DNA of 44,329 nt from Streptomyces sp. SM1 (GTDB lineage: Bacteria; Actinomycetota; Actinomycetes; Streptomycetales; Streptomycetaceae): NCBI RefSeq assembly GCF_002910825.1, contig NZ_NEUB01000802.1:1-44329 (forward strand), read 5' to 3'. Shown one piece after another: positions 24,010-32,824 of this stretch. The position numbers and the translations under genes are program-made. Every line of letters begins with the position of its first letter. Positions within the stretch are counted from its first letter, which is position 1. Below the pieces are notes generated by a model. It saw only the letters and a program-made list of their open reading frames with translations, ran no database searches and had not been told where the DNA came from.

Positions 24010-24785
24010 AGGAGCTGACCAACCGGCGTGGCTCCGCAGTCTGGAAGGCCGCCGGCCCCGAGGGCACGGTCGCGGTGAAAATCGGATACGACAACGGTGT
24101 GGCAGCCACGCTGCGAGAGGCAACCACCATGGTGTCCATGGGCGTTGCCGAATACGAGGCGATCTCCGGTTCGTACGACGGCGGCTCGTGGCTCGTCACG
24201 CCCTGGTTCACCGGCCCCTCCACCTGGGCGGTCTTCACCCCCGCTCGCGAGGGCACTAGCGGACGTGAGGCCGCTCTCCGAGGTGGCGCTGACCTGTGCC
24301 GGTCAGTCGCCGACCTGCACGCCTCCGGATGGATCCACGCCGACCTCCAGCCTTCCCACGGCATCCACACCCCGGCGGGCGTCCGCCTGATCGACTTCGC
24401 CTGGTCCTGGCACGAGGGCGAGGAGCCGGTCAGCGGCTTCAGCGGTGGCATCGTGCATCTCATGGCGCCGGAACTCGCTGCCGCCGTCGCACGCGGAGAC
24501 GGTCCGGTGACGCCGACGCGCGCAAGCGACACGTACGCCCTCGCCGGTGTCCTGTGGACGTGCGCCTCGGGAGGCTGGCCGCTCGACTACAAGGCCGCGG
24601 GTATCGACCGGAAGGCCGCGGGCCCGGACGGGGTTCGAGACGCGATCGCCACTGGCCGTCTGCCGTTCGCACCGGCCGTGTGGCCCGAGCTCCAGGACGC
24701 CCTCCGGCCCGCGCTCGCTGCCGTACCCGAGGACAGGCCCACGGCCGGCGAGCTGGCGGAGCTCCTGCTCAAGGTCGAGCCGTGA
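23934..24785 (+). CDS. Degenerate eukaryotic-type protein-kinase-like protein
   Basis: This encodes 283 aa from ATG 23934. It keeps the protein-kinase fold order: VAVKIGY with the N-lobe Lys, a catalytic loop reading HADLQPSHGI (canonical HRDLKPxN; the Asn is lost), DFAWSW in place of DFG, an APE-like MAPEL, and the C-lobe DTYALAGVLWT. The altered catalytic-loop and DFG motifs suggest weak activity, an unusual substrate, or a pseudokinase. There is no membrane anchor or PASTA repeat. It overlaps the upstream gene by 75 bp and the downstream GNAT gene by GTGA. It probably works with its cassette partners. Confidence 0.85.
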   Translation: MVAFPPCPPEALAAAEAACGGTVDLKELTNRRGSAVWKAAGPEGTVAVKIGYDNGVAATLREATTMVSMGVAEYEAISGSYDGGSWLVTPWFTGPSTWAVFTPAREGTSGREAALRGGADLCRSVADLHASGWIHADLQPSHGIHTPAGVRLIDFAWSWHEGEEPVSGFSGGIVHLMAPELAAAVARGDGPVTPTRASDTYALAGVLWTCASGGWPLDYKAAGIDRKAAGPDGVRDAIATGRLPFAPAVWPELQDALRPALAAVPEDRPTAGELAELLLKVEP

Positions 24786-25306
24786 TCTCGCTCCGCGAGG
24801 TGACCCTGACCGACGCACCAGCGGTCCGCCGCATCTACAGCGCCGCTTCCGTGAGGTACCTGCCGCGAGCGCCCCTGACCGCTGAGAGCGCTGCCGCTTG
24901 GGTGACCGATCGCATCGCCGAGAGTCGTGCGACGCCGCGGATGCTGTACTGCTTCGGCATCGATCACGCTGACGACCTGGTCGGCGTGATCAAGCTACGC
25001 CGCGCCCGTACCTCGGCGGCGCTCAGCTACATCCTTCGAGACGACGCATGGGGTCACGGGTACGCCACCACGGCGGTGGCGCTCGTGCTCGACTTCGCCT
25101 CCACCACGCTCGGCCTGGCCTCCGTTGACGCCAAGCACCACCCCGACAACCACGCTTCCGGGCGGGTGCTGATCGAGTCCGGGTTCACCCGCACCGGCCG
25201 CTCCGCGGAGGCCATCACGTACATGAGGAACCTCGCCCCGGGGGCCAGGAGCACGGTCCCCATGCGCGAACGCCTGTCGGACGGGGCGACGACAGCACGC
25301 TCATAA
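24782..25306 (+). CDS. GNAT-family N-acetyltransferase
   Basis: This encodes 174 aa from GTG 24782, overlapping the kinase-like stop (GTGA). The GNAT fold is clear: an N-terminal LREVTLTDAPAVRRI strand-helix, then VGVIKLR, and the acetyl-CoA-binding signature DDAWGHGYATTAVALVL, then NHASGRVLIESGFTRTG. This is closest to the RimJ/RimL type that acetylates protein N-termini or small amines. As the last gene of the cassette it could modify the product or protein handled by the upstream genes. Confidence 0.9.
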   Translation: MISLREVTLTDAPAVRRIYSAASVRYLPRAPLTAESAAAWVTDRIAESRATPRMLYCFGIDHADDLVGVIKLRRARTSAALSYILRDDAWGHGYATTAVALVLDFASTTLGLASVDAKHHPDNHASGRVLIESGFTRTGRSAEAITYMRNLAPGARSTVPMRERLSDGATTARS

Positions 25307-25905
25307 ACACTCATAAGCAGGAGGGCTGTTCACCGTCATTGTGGAGTGCGGGCCGACCGCGCGTGCTCCGCATCTCGCGGTGGCTCCCCATGGAGGTGAA
25401 GCCGTGCGTAGGCAAGGGACCACGTCTGGCAAGGGCCGGATGATGACCTTGACGCTCAACACCAGGCAGTCCACAAGGACGCCTCGGCTCCGGTGCTCTC
25501 TGGCGGCCGAACCGGTCGCTGCCGGCGTGGCACGCCGCACCGTCCACCGCTGCTTCAGCGGCTGGCCGGGCCCGGACGCCGTCAAGGACGACGGCCTGGT
25601 CACAGGCCGAACTCGTCGCCGACGCCGATAGAACCACAGGGGACTCCGGCGCGACGGGGTGAAGCCTGGTAGGCCGATGACGATGTCGTCGTCGAAGTGA
25701 CTGACCAGGCTGTCGCCGACCCCCGCTGAGGGACACCGGCGAAATCTCCGAGGCCGACCGAAACCTGCTCCTGGTTGCGCTCACCGGGCACGGCGGCTAC
25801 ATGCCGACCCTGCCGAACGCCGCTGAGCTCGTCGCACTTCTCGCCACACCTGCTGTGTGGCACAGCCATGCCAACTTTCGTTCACATTGTGAGGAATGAG
25901 GCATT
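25307..25905. other. 600-bp region of degenerate coding-like sequence
   Basis: No intact gene is visible. Two patches look like decayed coding DNA on the plus strand: one around 25520-25630 reads GVARRTVHRCFSGWPGPD, reminiscent of an HTH end, and one around 25725-25870 reads ISEADRNLLLVALTGHGGYM, out of frame with the first. The promoter of the carbohydrate operon should lie near the 3' end (before ATG 25906), where GC drops (TTTCGTTCACATTGTGAGGA). Confidence 0.4.
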
Positions 25906-26910
25906 ATGAGTACCTCTTTACGGAGGCACGGCCCGGATTCGAACCGGGCCCCCTTCCGCCGCGTGGTCGTCACCGGCGGCTCTGGATTCGTCGGTTCACA
26001 CCTGTGCGATCTGCTGCTCGACAGCGGTGTCGAGGTGGTGTGCGTGGACAACTTCCTTACGGGCACGGAGGACAACGTCGTACACCGTCAGCTGGACGAC
26101 CGGTTCGAGTTGATGGTCCACGACGTCACCGACCCGATCCCGATACCCGGGGAAGTCGATCTCGTACTCCACCTCGCCTCGCCGGCCTCTCCGCAGGACT
26201 ACCTGCGTCTGCCGGTCCAGACGCTTCAGGCCGGTTCCCTGGGAACCTTCAGCGCCTTGGAGTTGGCCAGAGAGAAGAAGGCCCGCTTCGTGCTCGCCTC
26301 CACCTCCGAGGTGTACGGCGACCCGCTGGAGCACCCTCAGCGGGAGTCCTACTGGGGCAACGTCAACCCGGTGGGGCCGCGCAGCGTGTACGACGAGGCG
26401 AAGAGGTTCGCGGAGGCGGCGACCACCGCCTACCGCGCCGAGCACGGTGTCGACACCGCGATCGTACGGATCTTCAACACGTTCGGGCCGCGGATGCGCG
26501 CGGAGGACGGGCGAGCGGTACCGAACTTCATCCGCCAGGCGCTGGCGGGCGAGCCACTGACCGTCACCGGCGACGGCTCGCAGACGCGGTCCCTGTGCTA
26601 CGTCGGCGACACGGTCAGGGGCATCCTCGCCGTCGCTGCGGGCAGCCACCCCGGCCCCGTCAACCTGGGCAATCCCACCGAGACCACGGTCTTGGAACTC
26701 GCACACCTGGTGCGTGAACTGACTGGCTCCGCCGCGCCCGTCGAGTTCGTCGACCGCCCGGTCGACGACCCGGAGCGCCGCAGACCCGACATCGCCCTCG
26801 CCTGGGAGCAGTTCGGCTGGAAGCCCGAGACCGATCCCCGCAAGGGCCTGAGCACCACCATCGACTGGTTCGCTGCGCAGCTCAACGACACCGCAGTGAG
26901 GGAACGATGA
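25906..26910 (+). CDS. UDP-glucuronate decarboxylase-like SDR, first gene of carbohydrate operon
   Basis: This encodes 334 aa from ATG 25906 (GAGG close upstream). It is an extended short-chain dehydrogenase: NAD-binding GGSGFVG at residues 24-30, HLASPASP near 89-96, STSEVYGDP at 132-140, and the catalytic Y162-xxx-K166. The blocks [11 protein letters not shown] and YDEAKR are typical of UDP-xylose synthase (UDP-glucuronate decarboxylase) rather than GalE or RmlB. The first about 18 residues are an unusual Arg/Pro tail that covers a tRNA-like palindrome (25930-25950). The likely product is UDP-xylose or a related pentose donor for the glycosyltransferases behind it. The stop overlaps the next gene (ATGA). 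Confidence 0.9.
   Translation: MSTSLRRHGPDSNRAPFRRVVVTGGSGFVGSHLCDLLLDSGVEVVCVDNFLTGTEDNVVHRQLDDRFELMVHDVTDPIPIPGEVDLVLHLASPASPQDYLRLPVQTLQAGSLGTFSALELAREKKARFVLASTSEVYGDPLEHPQRESYWGNVNPVGPRSVYDEAKRFAEAATTAYRAEHGVDTAIVRIFNTFGPRMRAEDGRAVPNFIRQALAGEPLTVTGDGSQTRSLCYVGDTVRGILAVAAGSHPGPVNLGNPTETTVLELAHLVRELTGSAAPVEFVDRPVDDPERRRPDIALAWEQFGWKPETDPRKGLSTTIDWFAAQLNDTAVRER
25930..25950. repeat. Perfect 7-bp hairpin with tRNA T-arm consensus
   Basis: The plus strand reads GGCCCGG-ATTCGAA-CCGGGCC; the minus strand contains GGTTCGAATCC, the T-loop/B-box consensus of tRNA genes. No anticodon arm or acceptor stem accompanies it, so it is not a tRNA gene. It lies inside the first codons of the SDR gene and could be the remnant of a tRNA 3' end or chance. 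Confidence 0.45.
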
Positions 26911-27620
26911 CGCGTCACGCACCACGAATGACGGAGTCCGCCGAGGCCCTGTCGCACAGGCAGCAGCTCGGCGACGGGTTCCTCCAGGACTTCCGTGCGG
27001 ACGGCTACGCGTTCTTATCCCAGAAGATCGCGGGAGAGTCCCTCGAAGCCCTCCGCACGGAGGCTGATGCCCTGATCCGGCGCTTCACCCAGGACGGGTT
27101 CCGCTCGGACGACTACTGGCACTTCACCCCCGCGGGCACGGACGCGCCCGTTCTCTACCGCATCCACAACCTGGAGAACCAGGGCTCCCCGGCGGCGACA
27201 CGCCTCTACGCCGACGACAGCCCTCTGCACCCGATGGCCGTCGCCATCCTCGGCGGGCCCGTACGCGCCACCGCCTGCGCCATGATCGTCAAGCTGCCGG
27301 GAGTGGCCGCTCCAGTGCCCTGGCATCGTGACCGGACCAATGTTCCTCCGCACACCGTGTGCAACCTCAGCGTCTTCCTCGACGACTCCGACGTGGGCAA
27401 CGGATGCCTTGAGTTCGTGCCGGGCTCCCACCTGACGCCCGACGCGGAAGAGGCCGAGGCGCTCCAGGTGCGGGGTCCGGTCCGCGCCCTCCCGCTCTCG
27501 GCCGGTGACATCGCCGTACACGACGTACGTATCGCCCACGCCTCGCGCCGCAACACCTCCCCGAGGATCCGCCGCAGCATCGTCATCGAGTTCGCCCCCG
27601 CCGACCGGGAGCTGCCGTGA
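26907..27620 (+). CDS. Phytanoyl-CoA-hydroxylase-family Fe(II)/2-oxoglutarate oxygenase
   Basis: This encodes 237 aa from ATG 26907 (ATGA overlap). The iron-binding facial triad is visible: H140-x-D142 in PWHRDRTN and a distal H211 in IAHASRRN, followed by a 2-oxoglutarate-binding Arg around 220-223 (PRIRRS). LEFVPGSHL is typical of the PhyH family. Members hydroxylate, halogenate or cyclise small molecules, and in orthosomycin and hygromycin B pathways they form orthoester bonds between sugars. Being embedded in a glycosyltransferase operon, it probably oxidises a sugar or oligosaccharide. The exact reaction is not shown by sequence. Confidence 0.9.
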   Translation: MTRHAPRMTESAEALSHRQQLGDGFLQDFRADGYAFLSQKIAGESLEALRTEADALIRRFTQDGFRSDDYWHFTPAGTDAPVLYRIHNLENQGSPAATRLYADDSPLHPMAVAILGGPVRATACAMIVKLPGVAAPVPWHRDRTNVPPHTVCNLSVFLDDSDVGNGCLEFVPGSHLTPDAEEAEALQVRGPVRALPLSAGDIAVHDVRIAHASRRNTSPRIRRSIVIEFAPADRELP

Positions 27621-28660
27621 CCATCCCCAACCCCACTGGCGAGAGTGCCAGGGTGCGGGTGGCCACCATCACGGTGGGCACCAACGAGTCCCGTTGGCTG
27701 GAGCCTTGCTTCGCCACGCTCCTGGACAGCGACGTCCCCGGGATCGACCTGACGGTCTGGTACGTGGACAACGACTCCTACGACGGCAGCACGGCCTTCG
27801 TAAAGGACCGTTTTCCCGAGGTGCGGGTCATCCAGAACGAGAGCAACGTCGGCTTCGCCCGCGCCAACAACATCGGCATGCGCGCGGCCCTCGCCGACGG
27901 CGCCGACTACGTCTTCCTCGTCAACCCGGACACCCAGACCCCGAAGTCGCTGGTGCGCGACCTGGCCGAGTTCATGGAGACCTGGACCGACTACGGCGTG
28001 GTCGGCCCCATGCAGTACGAGTACGACGAGTCGGGCAGCACCGCTTTGGGCGCGTACAACGACTGGTCGAAGTCCGCTCTGCGCTGGGGCGAGCAGCACG
28101 CCTTCGCCGGCGACTGGCCGAACCACCCCTCGCCGGCCAGCCCACCCGAAGGCCGGGCCCCGAACACCCTGGAGCACGCGTACGTCCAGGGCTCCGCCTT
28201 CTTCGTACGTGCCGCGCTGCTGCGCACCGTCGGACTCCTCGACGAGGTCTTCCACACGTACTACGAGGAGACCGACCTGTGCCGCCGCACCCGCTGGGCC
28301 GGATGGCGCGTCGCGCTCCTGCTCGACGTCGGCATACAGCACTTCGGCGGTGGGGGAACGGCTGGCAGCAGCTATCGGCGCGTCCAGATGCGCCGCAACC
28401 GCTACTACTACCTCCTCACCGACATCGACTGGCGCCCGCTGCCCATGCTGAGCCTGGCGTCCCGGTGGCTGAGGGACGATCTGCGCGGACGTGGCGTGGG
28501 CGGAGTGACCACCTGGTGGCGCGGGACCTGGGAAACCGCGAAAGCCGTGTGCTGGCTCGTGCGCCGCGCACCTCTGATCCGGGCCCGGCGACGTGCCCAC
28601 CGCCGGCTCGGCTCGCCGACGGGCAGCCACGCTCAACCGCAGGCAAGGGGTGCGCAATGA
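27617..28660 (+). CDS. GT2-family glycosyltransferase
   Basis: This encodes 347 aa from GTG 27617 (GTGA overlap). The GT-A fold core shows VWYVDNDSYDGS, NVGFARANNIG (nucleotide pocket) and a DxD-like VNPDTQTP, then YYEETDLCRRTRWAG containing the acceptor-side ED motif. This pattern resembles rhamnosyl-type GT2 enzymes. A basic, moderately hydrophobic C-terminal tail (WLVRRAPLIRARRRAHRR) might associate with the membrane surface. It acts in the cytoplasm on a nucleotide-sugar donor, possibly the pentose made by the first gene. Confidence 0.92.
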   Translation: MTIPNPTGESARVRVATITVGTNESRWLEPCFATLLDSDVPGIDLTVWYVDNDSYDGSTAFVKDRFPEVRVIQNESNVGFARANNIGMRAALADGADYVFLVNPDTQTPKSLVRDLAEFMETWTDYGVVGPMQYEYDESGSTALGAYNDWSKSALRWGEQHAFAGDWPNHPSPASPPEGRAPNTLEHAYVQGSAFFVRAALLRTVGLLDEVFHTYYEETDLCRRTRWAGWRVALLLDVGIQHFGGGGTAGSSYRRVQMRRNRYYYLLTDIDWRPLPMLSLASRWLRDDLRGRGVGGVTTWWRGTWETAKAVCWLVRRAPLIRARRRAHRRLGSPTGSHAQPQARGAQ

Positions 28661-29712
28661 CCACACCCCGGATTCTGTTCGCCGGCGTCTTCCACTGGAA
28701 CGCGGGCTCCAGCCACATGATCGCCGAGTACGCCCGGGTCGCCTCGACATCCGGATGCGAGGTCGGCGTCTCAAGCCAACTGTCGCGCCTGGACGGCACG
28801 GTGAACGGCCACCTGCCTCTCGTGGACGACATCAGCTGGGCCACCCACCTGGTCCTCGTCTTCGAGAGCAGGCAGTTCCTCTCGCCCGAGCAGCGTGAAC
28901 TCTGCGAGGCCGTGCCGCTGCAGCGGCGCATCATCATCGATCCCGACGGCCACTGGGGCCCGTACGTCACCGCCGGCGCGGACGACAACGCGGGTGCCGA
29001 CACCATCGAGTCCTGGCACAAGCTGTATGCCGACCTCAGCGATCTGATCCTGCAGCCGCGCATGAACGAACGCCTCCCCGACGGGGCCGAGTTCTTCAGC
29101 TACTTCGGAATGCCGGACATCCACCGGCTCGCCAGCGACCTCCCGCACCCGCGGGCACTGCCGTACGAGCTGCAGTACGTCGGCGCGAACTGGTGGCGCT
29201 GGAGCGAGATGACCAGCCTCATCCGGGCCGCAGCCGACGCCCAGCCGCCGATCCGACGCATCCGCGTGTGCGGACGCTGGTGGACCGGCGACCCGCACCC
29301 CGACCACCAGACGGCCACCACCAACGTGCCCGGCTGGATGCGGGATCACGGTGTCGAGGTGGCGCCACCCGTTCCGTTCGGGCACGTGGTCTCCACCATG
29401 TCCCAGGCGGCGATCACGCCGGTACTGGCTCGTCCGCTGCTCTCGCGGATGGAGCTGCTGACCCCCCGCATGTTCGAAACCCTCGCCTCGGGCAGCATCC
29501 CCGCGCTCTGGCCGGACCTGGGCTACCTGTCCGCGCTCTACGGCGACGACGTGGAGCTCTTTCTGCTCGACGACGATCCGGCCCACAGCCTCGCCCGGAT
29601 GATCCGTGAGCCGATCCGGTACCGCGAGCGGCTGGCGACCATCCAGCGCCGAGTACACGAACGCTTCAACTACCGCGCGGTTCTGGCGGAACTCATCCGG
29701 TTCACCCGATGA
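28657..29712 (+). CDS. CgeB/GT-B-like glycosyltransferase
   Basis: This encodes 351 aa from ATG 28657 (ATGA overlap). It begins with a Rossmann-like ILFAGVFHWNAGS and ends with a C-terminal lobe containing MFETLASGSIPALWP, a motif like that of CgeB/YkvP-type glycosyltransferases (MFEALACG). The mid-region has ELQYVGANWWRW, followed by RIRVCGRWWTGD. The donor and acceptor are unknown. It overlaps the pyruvyltransferase gene start. Assignment as a glycosyltransferase rests on the C-terminal motif and context. Confidence 0.75.
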   Translation: MTTPRILFAGVFHWNAGSSHMIAEYARVASTSGCEVGVSSQLSRLDGTVNGHLPLVDDISWATHLVLVFESRQFLSPEQRELCEAVPLQRRIIIDPDGHWGPYVTAGADDNAGADTIESWHKLYADLSDLILQPRMNERLPDGAEFFSYFGMPDIHRLASDLPHPRALPYELQYVGANWWRWSEMTSLIRAAADAQPPIRRIRVCGRWWTGDPHPDHQTATTNVPGWMRDHGVEVAPPVPFGHVVSTMSQAAITPVLARPLLSRMELLTPRMFETLASGSIPALWPDLGYLSALYGDDVELFLLDDDPAHSLARMIREPIRYRERLATIQRRVHERFNYRAVLAELIRFTR

Positions 29713-29729
29713 TCCCTGAGAGGTCTGCT

Positions 29730-30941
29730 GTGTCCAACGTCCTGATCACCGGCATCACCAGCTGTGAGAGTCGCGGCGTCGAGGCCCTGGCCCGCTCCAT
29801 CATCGAGCAGCTGAACACCGAAGGCCCCGGGGGAGGCGACAACGTCACCGTTCTCACCCAGACCCCGGTGCTCGACGCGGAATCCCTCGCCCCCACCAGC
29901 GCCCGTTGCGTGGCCGACCCGTTCGTCGTCTCCCGCTCCTGGCAGCAGATGCGCCCCCAGGAGAGCCCCGCCGAACTGGCCGAACGCCGCGAACAGCTCC
30001 TCGCCCAAACCGATCTGGTCATCGCGACCGGGGGCGACCTGCATACCTCGGACTACGGGGTCTCCACGCCGTACCTCCGGGTCCTCACCGCCGCGCAACA
30101 GCGGGACATCCCGACGGCCATGATCGGCCAGTCCGTCGGCCCCTTCGACGACCCGGCCGATGCCGAGGCATGGCTCGCGGTCGCCACCCGGTGCGATCTC
30201 CTCACCGTCCGGGAGAGCGTCTCCCTCGACTACCTCGTGGGCAAGCTCGGCCTTCCCGAACACCGTGTGCGGCTGTCCTCCGACCCCGCCTTCCTGCTGC
30301 CAGCCGCTACCGGCGAGCGAACAGCGGCCGTGCTCGGGCCTCTGGGGCTCGCCCCCGAAGACCCCTACCTCTGCCTCGCCCCCAGCCAGGGCATCACCCG
30401 CTTCAGCACCCTGGAGGAGTCCCAGCACGCGGCAGCACTGACGCGACTCGCCACCTCCCTCGTCCGCACCCGGAGGATGCCGGTCGTCCTCATCCCGCAC
30501 TGCCACGACTCCCGCCCGCACAACGACGACCGGATCCTCGCCGCCCGAATCGCCGAAGCGGCCGACATGCCCGAGGTCATGGCGCTGCCGGGCGCGCTAA
30601 CGGCATCCGACTACAAGGGCGTGCTGTCACAGGCCGAACTCGTCATCTCCGAGCGCCTGCACGCCGCGATCGGCGCACTGTCCGGCGGCGCCCCGGCAAT
30701 TGCGATCGGCCACTCGCACAAGTTCAACGGGGTGCTCGCCGAAACCTACGGTCACACGGTCGACGTCGACGGCATCCACGCGGACGTCCGCGCTTTCACC
30801 CAGGACACCACGGTCATCGGCCGGCTCATCAACGACACCGACGCGACCGCACTGCGCACCACCCTGCGGCAGCGGCTCCCGCTGATCACGGACCGCGCCC
30901 GCAGCGACTTCGCTCAGATCAACGAGCTCCTCGGAGCCTGA
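29730..30941 (+). CDS. Polysaccharide pyruvyltransferase-family protein
   Basis: This encodes about 403 aa. I prefer GTG 29730 (GAGAGG 6 nt upstream), giving SNVLITGITSCESRG; ATG 29709, which overlaps the previous stop, is the alternative. Family features are NVLITGI at the N-terminus, SSDPAFLLP, the LAPSQGITRF strand and the C-terminal SERLHAAIGALSGGAPAIAI with HKFNG. The family transfers pyruvate from PEP to form ketals on sugars (CsaB, WcaK), though some members act as sulfite reductase-like partners or glycosyltransferase-like enzymes. Together with the other genes it suggests pyruvylation or a related transfer on a glycan. Confidence 0.85.
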   Translation: MSNVLITGITSCESRGVEALARSIIEQLNTEGPGGGDNVTVLTQTPVLDAESLAPTSARCVADPFVVSRSWQQMRPQESPAELAERREQLLAQTDLVIATGGDLHTSDYGVSTPYLRVLTAAQQRDIPTAMIGQSVGPFDDPADAEAWLAVATRCDLLTVRESVSLDYLVGKLGLPEHRVRLSSDPAFLLPAATGERTAAVLGPLGLAPEDPYLCLAPSQGITRFSTLEESQHAAALTRLATSLVRTRRMPVVLIPHCHDSRPHNDDRILAARIAEAADMPEVMALPGALTASDYKGVLSQAELVISERLHAAIGALSGGAPAIAIGHSHKFNGVLAETYGHTVDVDGIHADVRAFTQDTTVIGRLINDTDATALRTTLRQRLPLITDRARSDFAQINELLGA

Positions 30942-31049
30942 ACCACCAGTCGCACAGGCGGTCCGCCTGCCCGCACCGCATCGCGCACGACCCGCTGCGG
31001 CCCAGTCCAGGGCCGCGGCGGGACCCACTCACGCCAAGGGAGACACGCC
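30942..31049 (+). other. Only long gap in the carbohydrate operon, with a hairpin
   Basis: These 108 bp contain a small hairpin CAGGCG-GTC-CGCCTG (30955-30969) shortly after the pyruvyltransferase stop and an AAGGGAG Shine-Dalgarno before ATG 31050. Every other junction in the operon overlaps. The gap could hold an attenuator or a second promoter that gives separate control of the last five genes. Confidence 0.5.
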
Positions 31050-32072
31050 ATGCCCACACATCTGGTGACCGGCGGCGCCGGCTTCATCGGGTCCCACCTT
31101 GCCGCGTCCTTGATCGAGCGCGGCGACGACGTCGTCGTCCTGGACAACCTCGACGGCGGCAAGACCGAGAACGTGCCCGCCGGCGCGACCCTCGTCGTCG
31201 ACTCGGTCGCCGACCAGGCCACGGTCGCCGAACTCTTCGCCTCTTACCGCTTCGACGGTGTCTACCACCTGGCCGCCTTCGCCGCCGAAGGCATCAGCCA
31301 CGCAGTCAAGCGCCACAACTACTCCGTCAACCTGCTCGGCAGCATCAACCTGATCAACGCCTCGCTGGCCGCCAAGGTCAGGTTCTTCGGCTTCGCCTCG
31401 TCGGTCGCCGTGTACGGCCACGGACACGTCCCCATGCGCGAGGACGAGCGGCCCGTCCCCGCCGACAGCTACGGCAACGCGAAACTCGCCGTGGAGCGCG
31501 AACTCGCCGTCACCATGCAGCTGCAGGGCCTGCCGTACTTCGCCCTGCGCATGCACAACGTCTACGGCGAGCGGCAGAACATGGGCGACCCGTACCGCAA
31601 CGCCGTCGCCATCTTCCTCAACCAGATCATGCGCGACGAGCCGATCAGCGTGTACGGAGACGGCAGCCAGATCCGCGCTTTCACCTACGCCCCGGACATC
31701 GTCGGCACCTTCCTCGCCGCGGCCGACCAGCCAGCCGCCTGGAACCAGGTCTTCAACGTCGGCTCCTCACACACGAGCACCGTGCTGGACATGGCGCACG
31801 CCGTGCGCACCGCCATGGGCGTACCCGACCACCCCATCAAGCACCTGGCTGCCCGCGACGAGGTCCACGCCGCGTACACCGACAACAGCCTCGCCTGTAG
31901 AACGCTCGGCGACTGGGCCGACACCCCGCTCGCCGAAGGTCTGCGACGCACTGCGGCCTGGGCCCGTGAACACGGCCCCGTGGAACCCGCCACCTCCCTC
32001 AGTATCGAGAACGACACCGCGGACAAGCCCGAGTGGTTCACCTGGGCCGCCGGACGGGCGGCCACGTCATGA
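31050..32072 (+). CDS. NAD-dependent sugar epimerase/dehydratase
   Basis: This encodes 340 aa from ATG 31050. It is an extended SDR with NAD-binding GGAGFIG (residues 8-14), FDGVYHLAAFAAEG, the catalytic SS at 117-118 and Y141-xxx-K145 (YGNAK). It is of GalE/WbpP-like type by the HNYSVNLLGSINLI and MHNVYGERQN blocks and probably epimerises a UDP-sugar at C4. With the first gene it would supply two different nucleotide sugars. The C-terminal 25 residues (ENDTADKPEWFTWAAG) extend past the usual fold. The stop overlaps the HAD gene (ATGA). Confidence 0.9.
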   Translation: MPTHLVTGGAGFIGSHLAASLIERGDDVVVLDNLDGGKTENVPAGATLVVDSVADQATVAELFASYRFDGVYHLAAFAAEGISHAVKRHNYSVNLLGSINLINASLAAKVRFFGFASSVAVYGHGHVPMREDERPVPADSYGNAKLAVERELAVTMQLQGLPYFALRMHNVYGERQNMGDPYRNAVAIFLNQIMRDEPISVYGDGSQIRAFTYAPDIVGTFLAAADQPAAWNQVFNVGSSHTSTVLDMAHAVRTAMGVPDHPIKHLAARDEVHAAYTDNSLACRTLGDWADTPLAEGLRRTAAWAREHGPVEPATSLSIENDTADKPEWFTWAAGRAATS

Positions 32073-32824
32073 CGCGCCGCACCCTGGCCGTCGACGTCGG
32101 CGGCGTCCTCTACTACGACGAGCCCTTCGACCTCGCCTGGCTCCAGGGCGTCTGGGAGCTCACGCGCGCGGACGATCCCGCCTTCACCATGGACGCCTTC
32201 CTCCAGGCCACGCACGACTTCTACCAGGGACGCGCGCCCGGATCGCCCCCGCCCAGCCTGTTCCCGCCCAACGGCACGAAGAGCTGGCGGGGCGTCCGCG
32301 AGCGCTGGACCTCGTTGGTCCAGCCCGTTCCCGGAGCCGTCGACGCCCTCAGCCACCTCGCCGAGGAGTACGACGTGTGCATCGTCGCCAACCAGCCCCC
32401 GGAATGCCTCGCCGCCCTGCGTACCCTCGGAATCGAGCAGCAAGTCCAACTCGTCGCGCTCGACTCCCTCGTCGGCTACGCCAAACCCGACCCCCGCCTC
32501 TTCAAGTGGGCCATGGACCGGCTGAACTGGAAGCCGGAACACACCATGGTCATCGGCGACCGGCCCGACCACGACGCCGCACCTGCACTCGCTCTCGGCT
32601 GCTCGGCAGCGATCGTCCACGTCGAAAGCGGCTGGAGCGCGCCCGCTGGGGTCGCTCCCGAGATCGTGACCGCCTACCGAGAGCTGAAAATCCAACACGT
32701 CCACACAACCGAGGGAAGCACGAGCCACTGGGCCATCGCCGCCCTCGGAGACCTGACCAATGTGCTGCGGACCATCAGCCACCAAGGGCACAGCCCACGC
32801 CCCCGCCAGGAGGTGCGCCCATGA
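32069..32824 (+). CDS. HAD-superfamily hydrolase
   Basis: This encodes 251 aa from ATG 32069 (ATGA overlap). HAD motifs are motif I as AVDVGGVLYYDE (nucleophile Asp in DVGG), motif II as IVANQPP (Ala-Asn rather than Ser/Thr-Asn), Lys in YAKPDPRLF and motif IV in IGDRPDHDAAPAL. The cap region (AFLQATHDFYQGRAPG) is helical. The unusual motif II might change substrate choice. It probably removes phosphate from a sugar phosphate or an oligosaccharide intermediate. Confidence 0.88.
   Translation: MTRRTLAVDVGGVLYYDEPFDLAWLQGVWELTRADDPAFTMDAFLQATHDFYQGRAPGSPPPSLFPPNGTKSWRGVRERWTSLVQPVPGAVDALSHLAEEYDVCIVANQPPECLAALRTLGIEQQVQLVALDSLVGYAKPDPRLFKWAMDRLNWKPEHTMVIGDRPDHDAAPALALGCSAAIVHVESGWSAPAGVAPEIVTAYRELKIQHVHTTEGSTSHWAIAALGDLTNVLRTISHQGHSPRPRQEVRP

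Noticed and set aside
25341..25631. Small plus-strand gene of 96 codons
   Set aside because: No ribosome site, out-of-frame coding-like patches, and Arg-rich ends suggest decayed sequence rather than a gene.
25930..25950. Complete tRNA gene on the minus strand
   Set aside because: Only the T-arm is present; no anticodon arm, D-arm or acceptor stem can be folded from the flanks.
27206..28774. 522-codon minus frame across the GT2 gene
   Set aside because: It runs opposite GT2 and oxygenase genes with conserved motifs and has no recognisable domain itself.
29906..31900. 664-codon plus frame in another phase than pyruvyltransferase and epimerase
   Set aside because: It is Arg/Pro/His-rich shadow of the two real genes in the adjacent phase.
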